A stretch of 64,000 nucleotides of DNA from Rhizobiaceae bacterium (GTDB lineage Bacteria; Pseudomonadota; Alphaproteobacteria; Rhizobiales; Rhizobiaceae), in NCBI GenBank assembly GCA_019635775.1, contig JAHBYU010000015.1, positions 57,168 to 121,167 on the forward strand, read 5' to 3'. This document shows, one piece after another, positions 19,425 through 29,843 of this stretch (within the stretch, counting starts at the first letter, position 1; every line of letters starts with the position of its first letter). The notes beneath the pieces were generated by a model. The model ran no database searches. It saw nothing but the letters and a program-made list of their open reading frames with translations, and was not told the origin of the DNA. Position numbers and translations under genes: made by a program.

Positions 19425-19453
19425 CCCCGGCGCAAGACGCCGGGGTTTTTCTT
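19425..19453 (+). terminator. Intrinsic terminator/attenuator between potF and potG
   Basis: CCCCGGCG (19425-19432) pairs perfectly with CGCCGGGG (19438-19445) over a five-base loop and is followed by TTTTT. It lies 10 bases after the potF stop and 28 bases before potG. It probably ends most transcripts after potF, with read-through into potGHI. Confidence 0.82.
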
Positions 19454-19481
19454 TGCAGTCGAAGTTTCGGGGGTAACATCG

Positions 19482-20621
19482 ATGAAGTCGCTCGGCAGCA
19501 TCAGGCGCTCCTTTGCGCCGTGGAACGATCCGTCGGCCAGGCCGTACATTTCCTTCGAGAACGTCACCAAGGTATTCGGCGACTTTACCGCTGTCGACAA
19601 GCTCTCCCTCGACATCTACGAGCGCGAGTTCTTCGCCCTGCTTGGCGGTTCCGGCTCCGGCAAGTCCACCCTTCTGCGCATGCTGGCTGGCTTCGACGAG
19701 CCGACCAGCGGTCGCATCCTGCTCGACGGGCAGGACCTGCGGGGCATTCCGCCCTACAAGCGCCCCCTCAACATGATGTTCCAGTCCTACGCGCTTTTCC
19801 CGCACATGACGGTGGAGGCCAATATCGGCTTCGGCCTGAAGCAGGAAGGCATGCCGAAAGCGGACATCGACGCGCGGGTTACCGAAATGCTGAAGCTGGT
19901 GAAGCTGGAGCAGTTCGGCAAGCGCAAGCCGCATCAGCTTTCCGGCGGTCAGCGTCAGCGTGTCGCGCTTGCCCGCGCCGTGGCGAAACGGCCGAAGGTC
20001 CTGCTCCTCGACGAGCCGCTTGGCGCGCTCGACAAGAAATTGCGCGAAGAGACGCAGTTCGAGCTTATGGACTTGCAGCAATCGCTCGGCCTGACCTTCA
20101 TTATCGTCACGCACGACCAGGAAGAAGCCATGACTATGGCCGACCGAATCGCAATCCTCGACAAGGGACATTTGATGCAGGTCGCGACCCCGGCCGAGAT
20201 CTACGAGGCGCCTGCCTCGCGGTTTGTCGCCAATTTCGTCGGCAACGTGAACATGTTCGAGGGAACTGTGGCTGCTCGCGAGGAGGCGAGCGTTCGCATC
20301 ACCGGCGCAAGCGGCGCGCAGATACTGGTCGAGAATGCCGGCGATTCCGCTCCGGGCAATACCGTAGCCTTCGCGGTGCGGCCAGAGAAGATCAAGGTGT
20401 CCTCGAAGCGTCCTGACGGCGTGGTCAACGCCATGGAAGGCGAGATCTACGATCTGGCCTATCTGGGCGACATGACCGTCTATCACGTGCGGCTTGACGA
20501 CGGGCAGGTGGTCAAGGCGAGTTCGCTCAACAGTTCGCGCGTCGCCGACGATCAGCTGACCTGGAACGATCGCGCCTGGATTTCCTTCCAGCCGGACGCC
20601 GGCGTGGTCCTGACACAATAG
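19482..20621 (+). CDS. potG: Putrescine-type ABC transporter ATP-binding protein
   Basis: A 379-residue ATPase. Walker A is GGSGSGKST (residues 55-63), the signature is LSGGQ (153-157), Walker B is LLLDEP (174-179), and the switch histidine is in VTHDQEEA. The C-terminal third is a TOBE-type regulatory domain (FAVRPEKIKVSS). It energises uptake through PotH and PotI. The ATG at 19482 follows a GGGGGTAA site. Eight bases separate its stop from potH. Confidence 0.93.
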   Translation: MKSLGSIRRSFAPWNDPSARPYISFENVTKVFGDFTAVDKLSLDIYEREFFALLGGSGSGKSTLLRMLAGFDEPTSGRILLDGQDLRGIPPYKRPLNMMFQSYALFPHMTVEANIGFGLKQEGMPKADIDARVTEMLKLVKLEQFGKRKPHQLSGGQRQRVALARAVAKRPKVLLLDEPLGALDKKLREETQFELMDLQQSLGLTFIIVTHDQEEAMTMADRIAILDKGHLMQVATPAEIYEAPASRFVANFVGNVNMFEGTVAAREEASVRITGASGAQILVENAGDSAPGNTVAFAVRPEKIKVSSKRPDGVVNAMEGEIYDLAYLGDMTVYHVRLDDGQVVKASSLNSSRVADDQLTWNDRAWISFQPDAGVVLTQ

Positions 20622-20629
20622 GTGACGTC

Positions 20630-21595
20630 ATGACCGAGGCAGCCGTTTCCCCCTACAGCGCGCGGCAAGGCGCGCCATCCTTCGCCGCGCGGGCCCTGCA
20701 GGCGGTGACTAGCCGTCTCGTCGTCATCGTCCCTTACCTCTGGCTTCTCGTCTTCTTCCTCGTACCCTTCCTCATCGTCTTCAAGATTTCGCTGTCGCAG
20801 ACGGCAATCGCGATGCCGCCCTACACGCCCGTCCTGAGCTTTGAGGACGGGATTTCGGGATTTATCTCGCAGCTCAGCGAACTGAATTTCGACAACTATC
20901 TCTGGCTCGCCGACGATCCGCTTTACTTCAACGCCTATGTATCGAGCGTCTGGATTGCCGGCGTTTCCACCTTCTTCGCGTTGCTGGTCGGCTATCCGGT
21001 GGCCTATGGCATGGCGCGCGCTCCGGCCTCGCTGCGGCCGACGCTCCTGATGCTGGTCATCCTGCCGTTCTGGACGTCCTTTCTCATCCGCGTCTACGCC
21101 TGGATGGGCATCCTGAAGCCCGAGGGCCTGCTCAACCAGCTGTTGCTCAATCTCGGCATTATCGACACGCCGCTCCTGATCATGAACACCCATACGGCGA
21201 TCTTCATCGGCATCGTCTATTCCTACCTGCCGTTCATGATCCTGCCGCTCTACTCGGCGCTCGAGAAGATGGACTACTCGCTGATCGAGGCCGCGCAGGA
21301 CCTTGGCTGTCCGCCGATCAGCGCTTTCTGGAAGATCACCTTCCCGCTGTCGCTGCCCGGCGTCATCGCTGGCTGCATGCTGGTGTTCATTCCGGCGGTC
21401 GGCGAATTCGTGATCCCCGATCTGCTCGGCGGTTCGCAGACCCTGATGATCGGCAAGACGCTGTGGAACGAGTTCTTCGCCAATCGCGACTGGCCCGTTT
21501 CCTCGGCGGTAGCGGTCATCCTGCTGCTGCTTCTCATCGTGCCGATCATGATCTTCCAGTTCTCGCAGGCGCGTGCGCAAGAGCAGGGGAGGTGA
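20630..21595 (+). CDS. potH: Putrescine-type ABC transporter permease
   Basis: A 321-residue inner-membrane permease with about six membrane segments (LVVIVPYLWLLVFFLVPFLI is the first). The EAA loop that contacts the ATPase reads IEAAQDLGCPPISAFWKITF. It carries the extended N-terminus usual for PotH/PotB proteins. It forms a heterodimer with PotI. Its stop is four bases before the potI start, so translation is coupled. Confidence 0.92.
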   Translation: MTEAAVSPYSARQGAPSFAARALQAVTSRLVVIVPYLWLLVFFLVPFLIVFKISLSQTAIAMPPYTPVLSFEDGISGFISQLSELNFDNYLWLADDPLYFNAYVSSVWIAGVSTFFALLVGYPVAYGMARAPASLRPTLLMLVILPFWTSFLIRVYAWMGILKPEGLLNQLLLNLGIIDTPLLIMNTHTAIFIGIVYSYLPFMILPLYSALEKMDYSLIEAAQDLGCPPISAFWKITFPLSLPGVIAGCMLVFIPAVGEFVIPDLLGGSQTLMIGKTLWNEFFANRDWPVSSAVAVILLLLLIVPIMIFQFSQARAQEQGR

Positions 21596-21599
21596 GGCC

Positions 21600-22415
21600 A
21601 TGACCAACTGGACGCGCTTCAACATCACCTCGATCGTGCTGGGCTTCGCCTTCCTGTATTTGCCGATCGTCCTGCTGGTCATCTACTCGTTCAATGAATC
21701 GAAACTGGTCACCGTGTGGGGCGGTTTCTCGACCAAGTGGTACGGCGAACTGTTCCGTAACCAGGGTCTGATGGACGCCGCGTGGGTCACCCTGCGCGTG
21801 GGTCTCTTGTCGGCAACGGTCGCGACCGTGCTTGGCACGCTCGCCGCGCTTGCGCTGACGCGCTACACGCGGTTCCGGGGCAGGGTCCTGTTTTCGGGCA
21901 TGGTGTTTGCCCCGCTGGTCATGCCGGAAGTGATCACGGGCCTGTCCCTGCTGCTGCTGTTCGTGGCGATCGGCCTCGACCGAGGCTTCTTCACTGTCAC
22001 GCTGGCGCATATCACCTTCACGATGTGCTTCGTTGCCGTGGTGGTGCAGGCACGGTTGATGACCTTCGACCGGTCGCTGGAAGAGGCTGCCATGGATCTC
22101 GGGGCGCCGCCGGTCAAGACATTCTTCCAGGTGACGCTGCCCGTCATCGCACCCGCAATCGTCTCTGGCTGGATGCTGGCCTTCACGCTGTCGCTTGACG
22201 ATCTGGTGATCGCCAGCTTTGCCTCCGGTCCCGGCGCGACAACCCTGCCCATGAAGATCTATTCGCAGGTGCGTCTGGGCGTGACGCCCGAGATCAACGC
22301 CGCCTGCACGCTGATGATCGGCGTGGTCGCTGTCGGCGTTCTGGCGGCATCCGTCGTCAACAAGCGGCGCGAGGTCCAGCGCCAGCGCGACGAGCAGGCT
22401 GCATTTCGCGCCTAG
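21600..22415 (+). CDS. potI: Putrescine-type ABC transporter permease
   Basis: A 271-residue permease, partner of PotH, with about six membrane segments. The EAA loop is EEAAMDLGAPPVKTFFQVTL, and the C-terminal stretch MLAFTLSLDDLVIASF is characteristic of PotI/PotC. The ATG at 21600 follows GGGGAGGTGAGG, in which the potH stop is embedded; an in-frame start at 21573 would overlap potH by 23 bases. It is the last gene of the operon and converges on the AsmA-family gene. Confidence 0.92.
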   Translation: MTNWTRFNITSIVLGFAFLYLPIVLLVIYSFNESKLVTVWGGFSTKWYGELFRNQGLMDAAWVTLRVGLLSATVATVLGTLAALALTRYTRFRGRVLFSGMVFAPLVMPEVITGLSLLLLFVAIGLDRGFFTVTLAHITFTMCFVAVVVQARLMTFDRSLEEAAMDLGAPPVKTFFQVTLPVIAPAIVSGWMLAFTLSLDDLVIASFASGPGATTLPMKIYSQVRLGVTPEINAACTLMIGVVAVGVLAASVVNKRREVQRQRDEQAAFRA

Positions 22416-22427
22416 CGCGAGTGGGGC

Positions 22428-24326
22428 TTATTCAGCACTCAGCCCGGTCGTTGGCGTGACAGTCGCGGAGACCAGGGGGCCGCCGATCAGGAAGGTAGCA
22501 GTGGCGGGCTCGGTCGGCGCTTCGCCGTTCGCCTTCTGTAGCGGATCCACGCGGCCCGAAAGGCTCAGGCTGCCTCCATTCAACGGCGCCGTCCCGACGA
22601 AGCCAATCCGTTGGCCGGCGGAGCGGATTTCGGCCTTTTCGATACGCGCCGTGCCTTCGGCGATCACGGCCTTCAGGTCCAGTCCCTCGATCTGCGAACT
22701 GCCGGCGGCGACTTGCGAAAGCGGAAACGGGGTGTCGCCCTTTGTAGCGGCCAGAAGTGCCGTCAGGTCTATGCCCCGCAGCGCACCTCCTCCGAAATTC
22801 GCCGAAAAGGACCCGCTGGCCCCGGTCAGCAGGGATTTCCAGCTTTCGCCGGTCCCCTTCAGGATGAGCGAGATCGCACCTTTGCCTGTCGGCGCCATGT
22901 CACCGAGGTTCGCGGCGCTGCCCAGCGCTTCGCCGCTGACATTGGAAGCCAGCAGGCGCATCTCGACCTGCGCACCCTCGGTCTTGTGGTCGAAACGAAG
23001 GCCAGCCTGGATGTCGCCACCGAAGACCGTCGCATCCGAGATGTCGAAGGCTGCGAGGTCGTCCTCGACGCGTGCGGTCGCTGCAAGGTCGGTCAGCGCG
23101 ACGTTGCCCAGAACGGCCTGTGCCGCGGAAAGCCGCAGGTCCAGATTGAGCTGGCTGGCGAAGTCGGTGTCGATGCGTCCGGGCCCATCGCCGGCGAGCG
23201 GATCGAAGGGCGTAAAGCCTGCCAGAAACGCCCCGAGGTCCAGCGTGTCGAACGCCATCGTTCCGGATACTTTTGGCGTCGTGCCATTCAACAGCAGGTC
23301 CAGAACGCCCCTTGCCGGCTTGTTGTCCAGCGTGATCGACGCTTCCTCGAAGCGTATGCGCGCCGGGTCCGCCATGATCCGGCTTTCGACGGAAAACGCT
23401 TCGATGGCGCTTCCCACTGGGATGCTCGCGCCCGACCATGCGAGCAGCTTGCGTACGGACGGCGTGGAGAAGCTTGCCTGCCCTGTCGCATAGGGATTGT
23501 TGCCGAGGCTGGCCGTGCCGTCGAATGACAGTTTGACTGGTTCGGACTTCAGGGCGAGCGTGGCGGCAGAGGGGGCTCCGCCGAGCAGCGACAGGGGACT
23601 TGCGGACGAGAGTTCGATCGTGAACTCCTCGCCCTTGAATGCGCCTTTTGCCGTGGCGCTCAGGCGCCCGTCAAGCGTCGCCCAGTTCATCCGTCCATTA
23701 AGCGCCGTGACAATCGGTACGTCCAGACTGCTGAGCGGGCGCACCACCCGGCCGTCGATGAATTCCACCGTTCCGAAATTGTCGTTGGGCAGCAGTCCGG
23801 CGTCGGGCATCTTGCCTTCAGCGACCATGTCTTTCGCGGCCGCAACGGCGCGCGCTATCCGCCCGGTCTTTGGCAGTGAAGGCAGCAAGCCGTCAGTGTC
23901 CAGCCGCACGGTGGGGCTGAAGAAGACGGCCTTGCTGAAGTCGATCCTGCCGCGCAGCGCAGCCAGCGCGGAAAGGTCGACCTCCACGCGGTCTGCGGTG
24001 GCGACCGTCTCGCCGCCGGGCAGCGAGAAGGTCACGTCGGTCAGCGTCGCCTTCAGGTCAGGCCAGATGCTTATCTCGGGTGCGGCGTCAATCGAGACGT
24101 CCATGCCGCTCCACGCTGCCATTTCATCGGCGATGCGGTCGCCCACGACATGGGTCGATGCGACGTAGGGCAGCGCCAGGGCAACAACCACCATCGCGCC
24201 GGTCGCGAGACCGACGGCCCAGGCTGTGCGCTTGATGGAGCGTGCCGGCATCTTCCGTATCAGCTCCGGCCCGTTTCGATTTCCTGCGCTCTCCCATTCA
24301 GGCTTCGGCGCCCGAACAGGCAGCAT
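22428..24326 (-). CDS. AsmA family protein
   Basis: A 632-residue envelope protein with one N-terminal membrane anchor (TAWAVGLATGAMVVVALALP) and a long periplasmic, beta-rich AsmA-like domain. AsmA relatives are implicated in outer-membrane assembly and lipid transport between membranes. The start is uncertain: ATG at 24326, or ATG at 24251, which would begin MPARSIKRT directly before the membrane segment and has a GGAG 12 bases upstream. It is divergent from the acetoacetyl-CoA synthetase gene and converges on potI. Confidence 0.85.
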   Translation of the reverse strand: MLPVRAPKPEWESAGNRNGPELIRKMPARSIKRTAWAVGLATGAMVVVALALPYVASTHVVGDRIADEMAAWSGMDVSIDAAPEISIWPDLKATLTDVTFSLPGGETVATADRVEVDLSALAALRGRIDFSKAVFFSPTVRLDTDGLLPSLPKTGRIARAVAAAKDMVAEGKMPDAGLLPNDNFGTVEFIDGRVVRPLSSLDVPIVTALNGRMNWATLDGRLSATAKGAFKGEEFTIELSSASPLSLLGGAPSAATLALKSEPVKLSFDGTASLGNNPYATGQASFSTPSVRKLLAWSGASIPVGSAIEAFSVESRIMADPARIRFEEASITLDNKPARGVLDLLLNGTTPKVSGTMAFDTLDLGAFLAGFTPFDPLAGDGPGRIDTDFASQLNLDLRLSAAQAVLGNVALTDLAATARVEDDLAAFDISDATVFGGDIQAGLRFDHKTEGAQVEMRLLASNVSGEALGSAANLGDMAPTGKGAISLILKGTGESWKSLLTGASGSFSANFGGGALRGIDLTALLAATKGDTPFPLSQVAAGSSQIEGLDLKAVIAEGTARIEKAEIRSAGQRIGFVGTAPLNGGSLSLSGRVDPLQKANGEAPTEPATATFLIGGPLVSATVTPTTGLSAE

Positions 24327-24496
24327 GGTACGGCTGCTCGTTTCATTGTCTGATCGCCCGCTTACAAACCCGCAACAGCCATTTCAACCCATTGTGGCTC
24401 CGCGATGGCGGAAGCCCGCGACTCTCGTTGCGTAAAACTCATCTTGCCCCGGCTGGAACCTATATGCAAAAAGGGCGCGCCGCTGGAGATCGATAA

Positions 24497-26455
<1,959 letters not shown>

Positions 26456-26589
26456 GGCAGAGGGAAGCCGGTGTCGATTGGTTAATCAACCGTAACCGGC
26501 AAATTTACCTAGACTTCAGACATGATACACATTCGTAAATTTTTTCCCGCGCCGGTAAGGTTCTGTTAAGCGCCGTGCGTGGATAGTCG

Positions 26590-26706
26590 GTATCAACTTG
26601 AGGGAGAAATCCCGCTCCTCTTGATCCCCCGAGGAGGCGACATTCGCTCAAGCCCCGTTGTCACAGCAAATTCCAACTTCAAGGCGTCTTCGGGCGCCTT
26701 TTCTTT
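26590..26706 (+). ncRNA. Candidate structured RNA ending in a UUCG-loop terminator
   Basis: The 256-base gap after the acetoacetyl-CoA synthetase gene holds a compact set of complementary segments. CTTGA(G) at 26597-26602 pairs with CTCAAG at 26647-26652. Inside that are GGGA-GAAA-TCCC (26602-26613, a GNRA tetraloop) and CTCCTC/GAGGAG (26615-26620 with 26631-26636). A terminator with a TTCG loop follows at 26681-26700. No convincing protein is encoded. It could be a trans-acting sRNA or a long structured 3' UTR of the ligase mRNA; I do not recognise the family, and the 5' end is a guess. Confidence 0.42.
26681..26706 (+). terminator. Intrinsic terminator with TTCG tetraloop
   Basis: AAGGCGTC, the loop TTCG, then GGCGCCTT form an eight-pair stem (one G-U), followed by TTCTTT. 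The T-tract is on the plus strand, so it ends transcription coming from the acetoacetyl-CoA synthetase side or from the candidate RNA, just before the convergent iron permease gene stop. Confidence 0.75.
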
Positions 26707-26711
26707 GTCTG

Positions 26712-28433
26712 CTAAAGCGTCGCTTCTCGGTCGCGGGCAAGCGCCTTCGACAGCGCCACCACCGGCACAAGTGCGGTCAGTATGATGACGATCGCGGCGG
26801 CGGCGCCATCCTGCGGGGCGGCGCGCGAAGCGTTCTCGTAGACATGCGTTGCAAGCGTCGAGAACCCGAAGGGCCGAAGCAGGATCGTGGCGGAAAGTTC
26901 CTTGGCTGTATCGACGAAAACCAGAACGGCCGCTGTGAAAATCGCTGGTTTGAGCAGCGGCAGCAGGACGGAAACGGCGCTTTGCGTCGGTGTGCGTCCC
27001 AGGCTGCGCGCGGCTTCGTCGAGCCGCCCCGGCAGCTTTTCCAGCCCGGACCGGATGGCGCCCTCCGCCAGCGCCACGAAGCGGATCGTGCAGGCGATGA
27101 TGATGCCTGCGGCCGACCCTGTGAGCAACAGTCCGGTCGAATGGTCGAAGTGGTCGCGCATGAACGTGTCGAGCGAGTTGTCGAAACGCGCCAGGACGAA
27201 GAGCAGCCCGAGACCGAGTATGCCACCCGGCAGCGCATAGCCTATGGAGGCAAGGCGAACGGTCACGGTCACGTCTCGGGCCCGCACCAGGCGAACCGCA
27301 TTGAGCAGGAAAAGCGCCAGCGTCACGGTAAGCAGTGCGGTGATGCTCGCCGTCATCACAGTGTTCAGGAAGGCATCGGCGAGGGCGGGCGAGGCGAACT
27401 GGTCAAGCCTGCGCGACGCATACTGGCCGAAGACGAAGACCGGAATGCCGAAACCCAGAAGAACGGGAAGCGTGGCAAGCAGCGTCGCCGCCCATCCCCG
27501 CATGCCTTTCAGCACCACGCGCGGCGGATGCGCCTTCATATGGGTCGCCCTGCCAGAGTGGAAACGGCGGCTGGAACGCGCCCATTGCTCCGCGCCCAGG
27601 ATAGCGAAGACGAGCAGCAGCATGATCAGCGCGATCTGTGCTCCGCCCTCCAGGCTGCCGCGCGCGAGCCATGTCTGGTAGACGGCGACGGTGAGCGTGC
27701 GCACGCCCAGATATTCGGCCGCCCCGATGTCGTTGATCGTTTCCATGAGAACCAGCGCCACGCCGGCGACGATGGCGGGGCGGGCAACCGGCAGCAGGAC
27801 GCGCCAGAATACCCTCGAAGGGCGTGCTCCGAGCGTGCGGGCCGCGTCGGCGATGTTGCGGCCCTGCATCAGGAAAACGATGCGCGTGGTCAGGTAGACA
27901 TAGGGATAGAGAACGGACGACAGCACGAGCGCGCAGCCGGCCGTGGTCCGGATATCGGGGAACCAGTAGTCGCGCGCCGACTGGAAACCGAACAGGCCAC
28001 GATAGAATGTCTGCACCGGCCCGGAGAAAAGGAAGAACTCCGCGAACGCGTAGGCGGCGAGATAGGACGGAACGGCCAGCGGCAGCACCAGTGCCCATGA
28101 CAGCGTGCGCCTGAGCGGAAACTCATAGGCCACCACCATCCATGCGGTGGCTACGCCGACAAAACCTGTGCCCGCGGCGACCAGCGTCAGCAGGTAGAAC
28201 GTGGTGATGCTCGCGCCAGGCAGGACGTTGCGCACGAGGTGAGGCCAGTCCTCGCCGGTGCCGGACAGGGCGACATAGGCAAGCGAGAATACGGGCAGCA
28301 GCACGATCAGGCAGACGATGAGCGCAATCAGTCGTAGCCAGAGGTGGCGAGGATGTTTCGCGGCGAACGAACGGGCATGCAGGGGCGGAACACCCCCCGG
28401 CAAAGCTTCGATCGTCCTGTGAATGCCCCTCAA
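26712..28433 (-). CDS. Ferric iron ABC transporter permease, fused two-domain
   Basis: A 573-residue inner-membrane protein of the FbpB/SfuB type with two permease domains and about twelve membrane segments. Each half carries an EAA loop: ADAARTLGARPSRVFWRVLL in the first and LDEAARSLGRTPTQSAVSVL in the second. It would carry Fe3+ delivered by the binding protein encoded just upstream. No ATG suits the start; I use the TTG at 28433 (CAGG upstream). No ATPase gene follows within the window, so the partner must be encoded elsewhere. Confidence 0.87.
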   Translation of the reverse strand: MRGIHRTIEALPGGVPPLHARSFAAKHPRHLWLRLIALIVCLIVLLPVFSLAYVALSGTGEDWPHLVRNVLPGASITTFYLLTLVAAGTGFVGVATAWMVVAYEFPLRRTLSWALVLPLAVPSYLAAYAFAEFFLFSGPVQTFYRGLFGFQSARDYWFPDIRTTAGCALVLSSVLYPYVYLTTRIVFLMQGRNIADAARTLGARPSRVFWRVLLPVARPAIVAGVALVLMETINDIGAAEYLGVRTLTVAVYQTWLARGSLEGGAQIALIMLLLVFAILGAEQWARSSRRFHSGRATHMKAHPPRVVLKGMRGWAATLLATLPVLLGFGIPVFVFGQYASRRLDQFASPALADAFLNTVMTASITALLTVTLALFLLNAVRLVRARDVTVTVRLASIGYALPGGILGLGLLFVLARFDNSLDTFMRDHFDHSTGLLLTGSAAGIIIACTIRFVALAEGAIRSGLEKLPGRLDEAARSLGRTPTQSAVSVLLPLLKPAIFTAAVLVFVDTAKELSATILLRPFGFSTLATHVYENASRAAPQDGAAAAIVIILTALVPVVALSKALARDREATL

Positions 28434-28535
28434 CGAATACCTGCCAGTTCAGATAGTTCCCATTGCAAAACCGGGCCGCGAGCGGCCCGGTTGGTCAAGC
28501 GATGCGGTCGGCAGTCAGCGGACTGCCGGATTGTC

Positions 28536-29576
28536 TCAGCTCGACGGGCCGTCGTCGAGCCCGACGCGGTCGACCATCTCGGATGCCTCCTTGCGATGGC
28601 TGGCAACCTCGGACAGCGACAGCGTGTCGGCATTGAGTTCGCCGAACGACTTCACCTCGGCCGAAGGCTCAAGGCCCGGCTCGACCGGATATTCGTAGTT
28701 CTTCTCGGCATAGATCTGCTGCGCCTTGTCGCTCGCCAGGAACTGGATGAGCTTCACCGCATTGTCGCGGTTCGGCGCGTTCTTCGCCAGCGCCGCGCCG
28801 GATATGTTCACGTGCGTCTTGCCGTTCTCGAAGGTCGGGAAGATCACGTTGATGGCGTTGCCCCACTCCTTCTCCTGCGGCTCTTTCTCGTTGGTGCGCA
28901 TCAGTCCGACATAATAGGTGTTGCCGAGCGCGATGTCGCACTCGCCGGCGAAGATCGCGCCGGCCTGCGGGCGGTCACCGCCATCCGGCTTCTTGGCGAG
29001 GTTGGCCTTCAGGCCCTTCATCCACTCCTCTGTCTTCTCCGCGCCCCAATGCTCGATCGCTGCCGAGAAGAGGGCAAGGTTGTAGTCGTGCTGGCCGGAG
29101 CGGATGCAGATCTTGCCCTTCCACTTGGGGTCCGCCAGGTCGGCGTAGGTGATCGCCGTGTCGCTCACCCGATCCTTGGAGGCATAGACGACACGTGCGC
29201 GCTTGGTCAGGCCGAACCAGTGGCCTTCCGGGTCGCGATATTCGGCGGGTATCTCCGCGTTGACGACATCGTCGTTCAGCGCCTGTGTGATGCCGGCTTC
29301 CTTGGCCTTCGTGAGTCGCGATATGTCGACCGTCATGATGACGTCGGCGGGTGAGTTCGTGCCTTCGGACTGCACGCGTTCTTCAAGCCCCTTGTCGAGG
29401 AACAGCACCTCGGTCTTGATACCGGTCTCGGCCGTGAAGGCGTCGAGCACGGGCTGGATCAGGGTGGGCTGGCGATAGGTGTAGATGTTGACGACGCCCT
29501 CCGCATAGGCAGCGGTTCCGCTTGCCAGCGTTGCCAGCGCAATGCCCGCAGCAGCGAAATTCCCGATGGTCTTCAT
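28536..29576 (-). CDS. Ferric iron ABC transporter substrate-binding protein
   Basis: A 346-residue periplasmic iron-binding protein of the FbpA/FutA/AfuA family. The signal peptide MKTIGNFAAAGIALATLASG ends near AYAE, and the mature start GVVNIYTYRQPTLIQPVLDAF is typical. Tyrosines in the block GNTYYVGLM and the later AEKNYEYPVEP fit the family's iron ligands. The ATG at 29576 has an AGGAG site; an upstream in-frame start at 29711 lacks a signal peptide. A TGA-N9-TCA element lies upstream, and the permease gene follows. Confidence 0.88.
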   Translation of the reverse strand: MKTIGNFAAAGIALATLASGTAAYAEGVVNIYTYRQPTLIQPVLDAFTAETGIKTEVLFLDKGLEERVQSEGTNSPADVIMTVDISRLTKAKEAGITQALNDDVVNAEIPAEYRDPEGHWFGLTKRARVVYASKDRVSDTAITYADLADPKWKGKICIRSGQHDYNLALFSAAIEHWGAEKTEEWMKGLKANLAKKPDGGDRPQAGAIFAGECDIALGNTYYVGLMRTNEKEPQEKEWGNAINVIFPTFENGKTHVNISGAALAKNAPNRDNAVKLIQFLASDKAQQIYAEKNYEYPVEPGLEPSAEVKSFGELNADTLSLSEVASHRKEASEMVDRVGLDDGPSS

Positions 29577-29662
29577 GTGTCTTCTCCTGGCCTCGTTTGG
29601 GTCAAGGGTTGGCACTGGCTCTTCCCTGGTCCCGTGTCGGAACCGGCCCTCTATCTTAAATC

Positions 29663-29677
29663 TGACTAATGGCGTCA
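29663..29677. promoter_or_regulatory. Putative RirA iron-responsive operator
   Basis: TGA-N9-TCA matches the published rhizobial iron-responsive operator bound by RirA, the Fe-S regulator that replaces Fur in this group. It is set in a larger imperfect palindrome (ATCTGAC ... GTCAAGAT) and lies about 90 bases upstream of the iron-binding-protein ATG, inside the likely promoter. Confidence 0.62.
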
Positions 29678-29843
29678 AGATAAGCCGCTGAGAAGTTCTC
29701 CGAGAAATCAATAGGTTGGAATGATTCTAAACTGGACGATTGTTCACCACTTTCAAGCGGATGCCCTTTGCGCCGGCGGGCGCAGACGATCGTCCGACGT
29801 CGCGATCACGAATTTGTGTTCAGCCCCCTTCGGCAGCAACCGT

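Noticed and set aside
18909-20618. 569-codon minus-strand frame across potF and potG
   Set aside because: It spans the potF terminator and two well-defined genes on the other strand and has no recognisable protein content.
26658-28100. 480-codon plus-strand frame opposite the iron permease
   Set aside because: The minus strand encodes a permease with two EAA loops and membrane helices; the plus-strand product is low-complexity, charged and has no ribosome-binding site.
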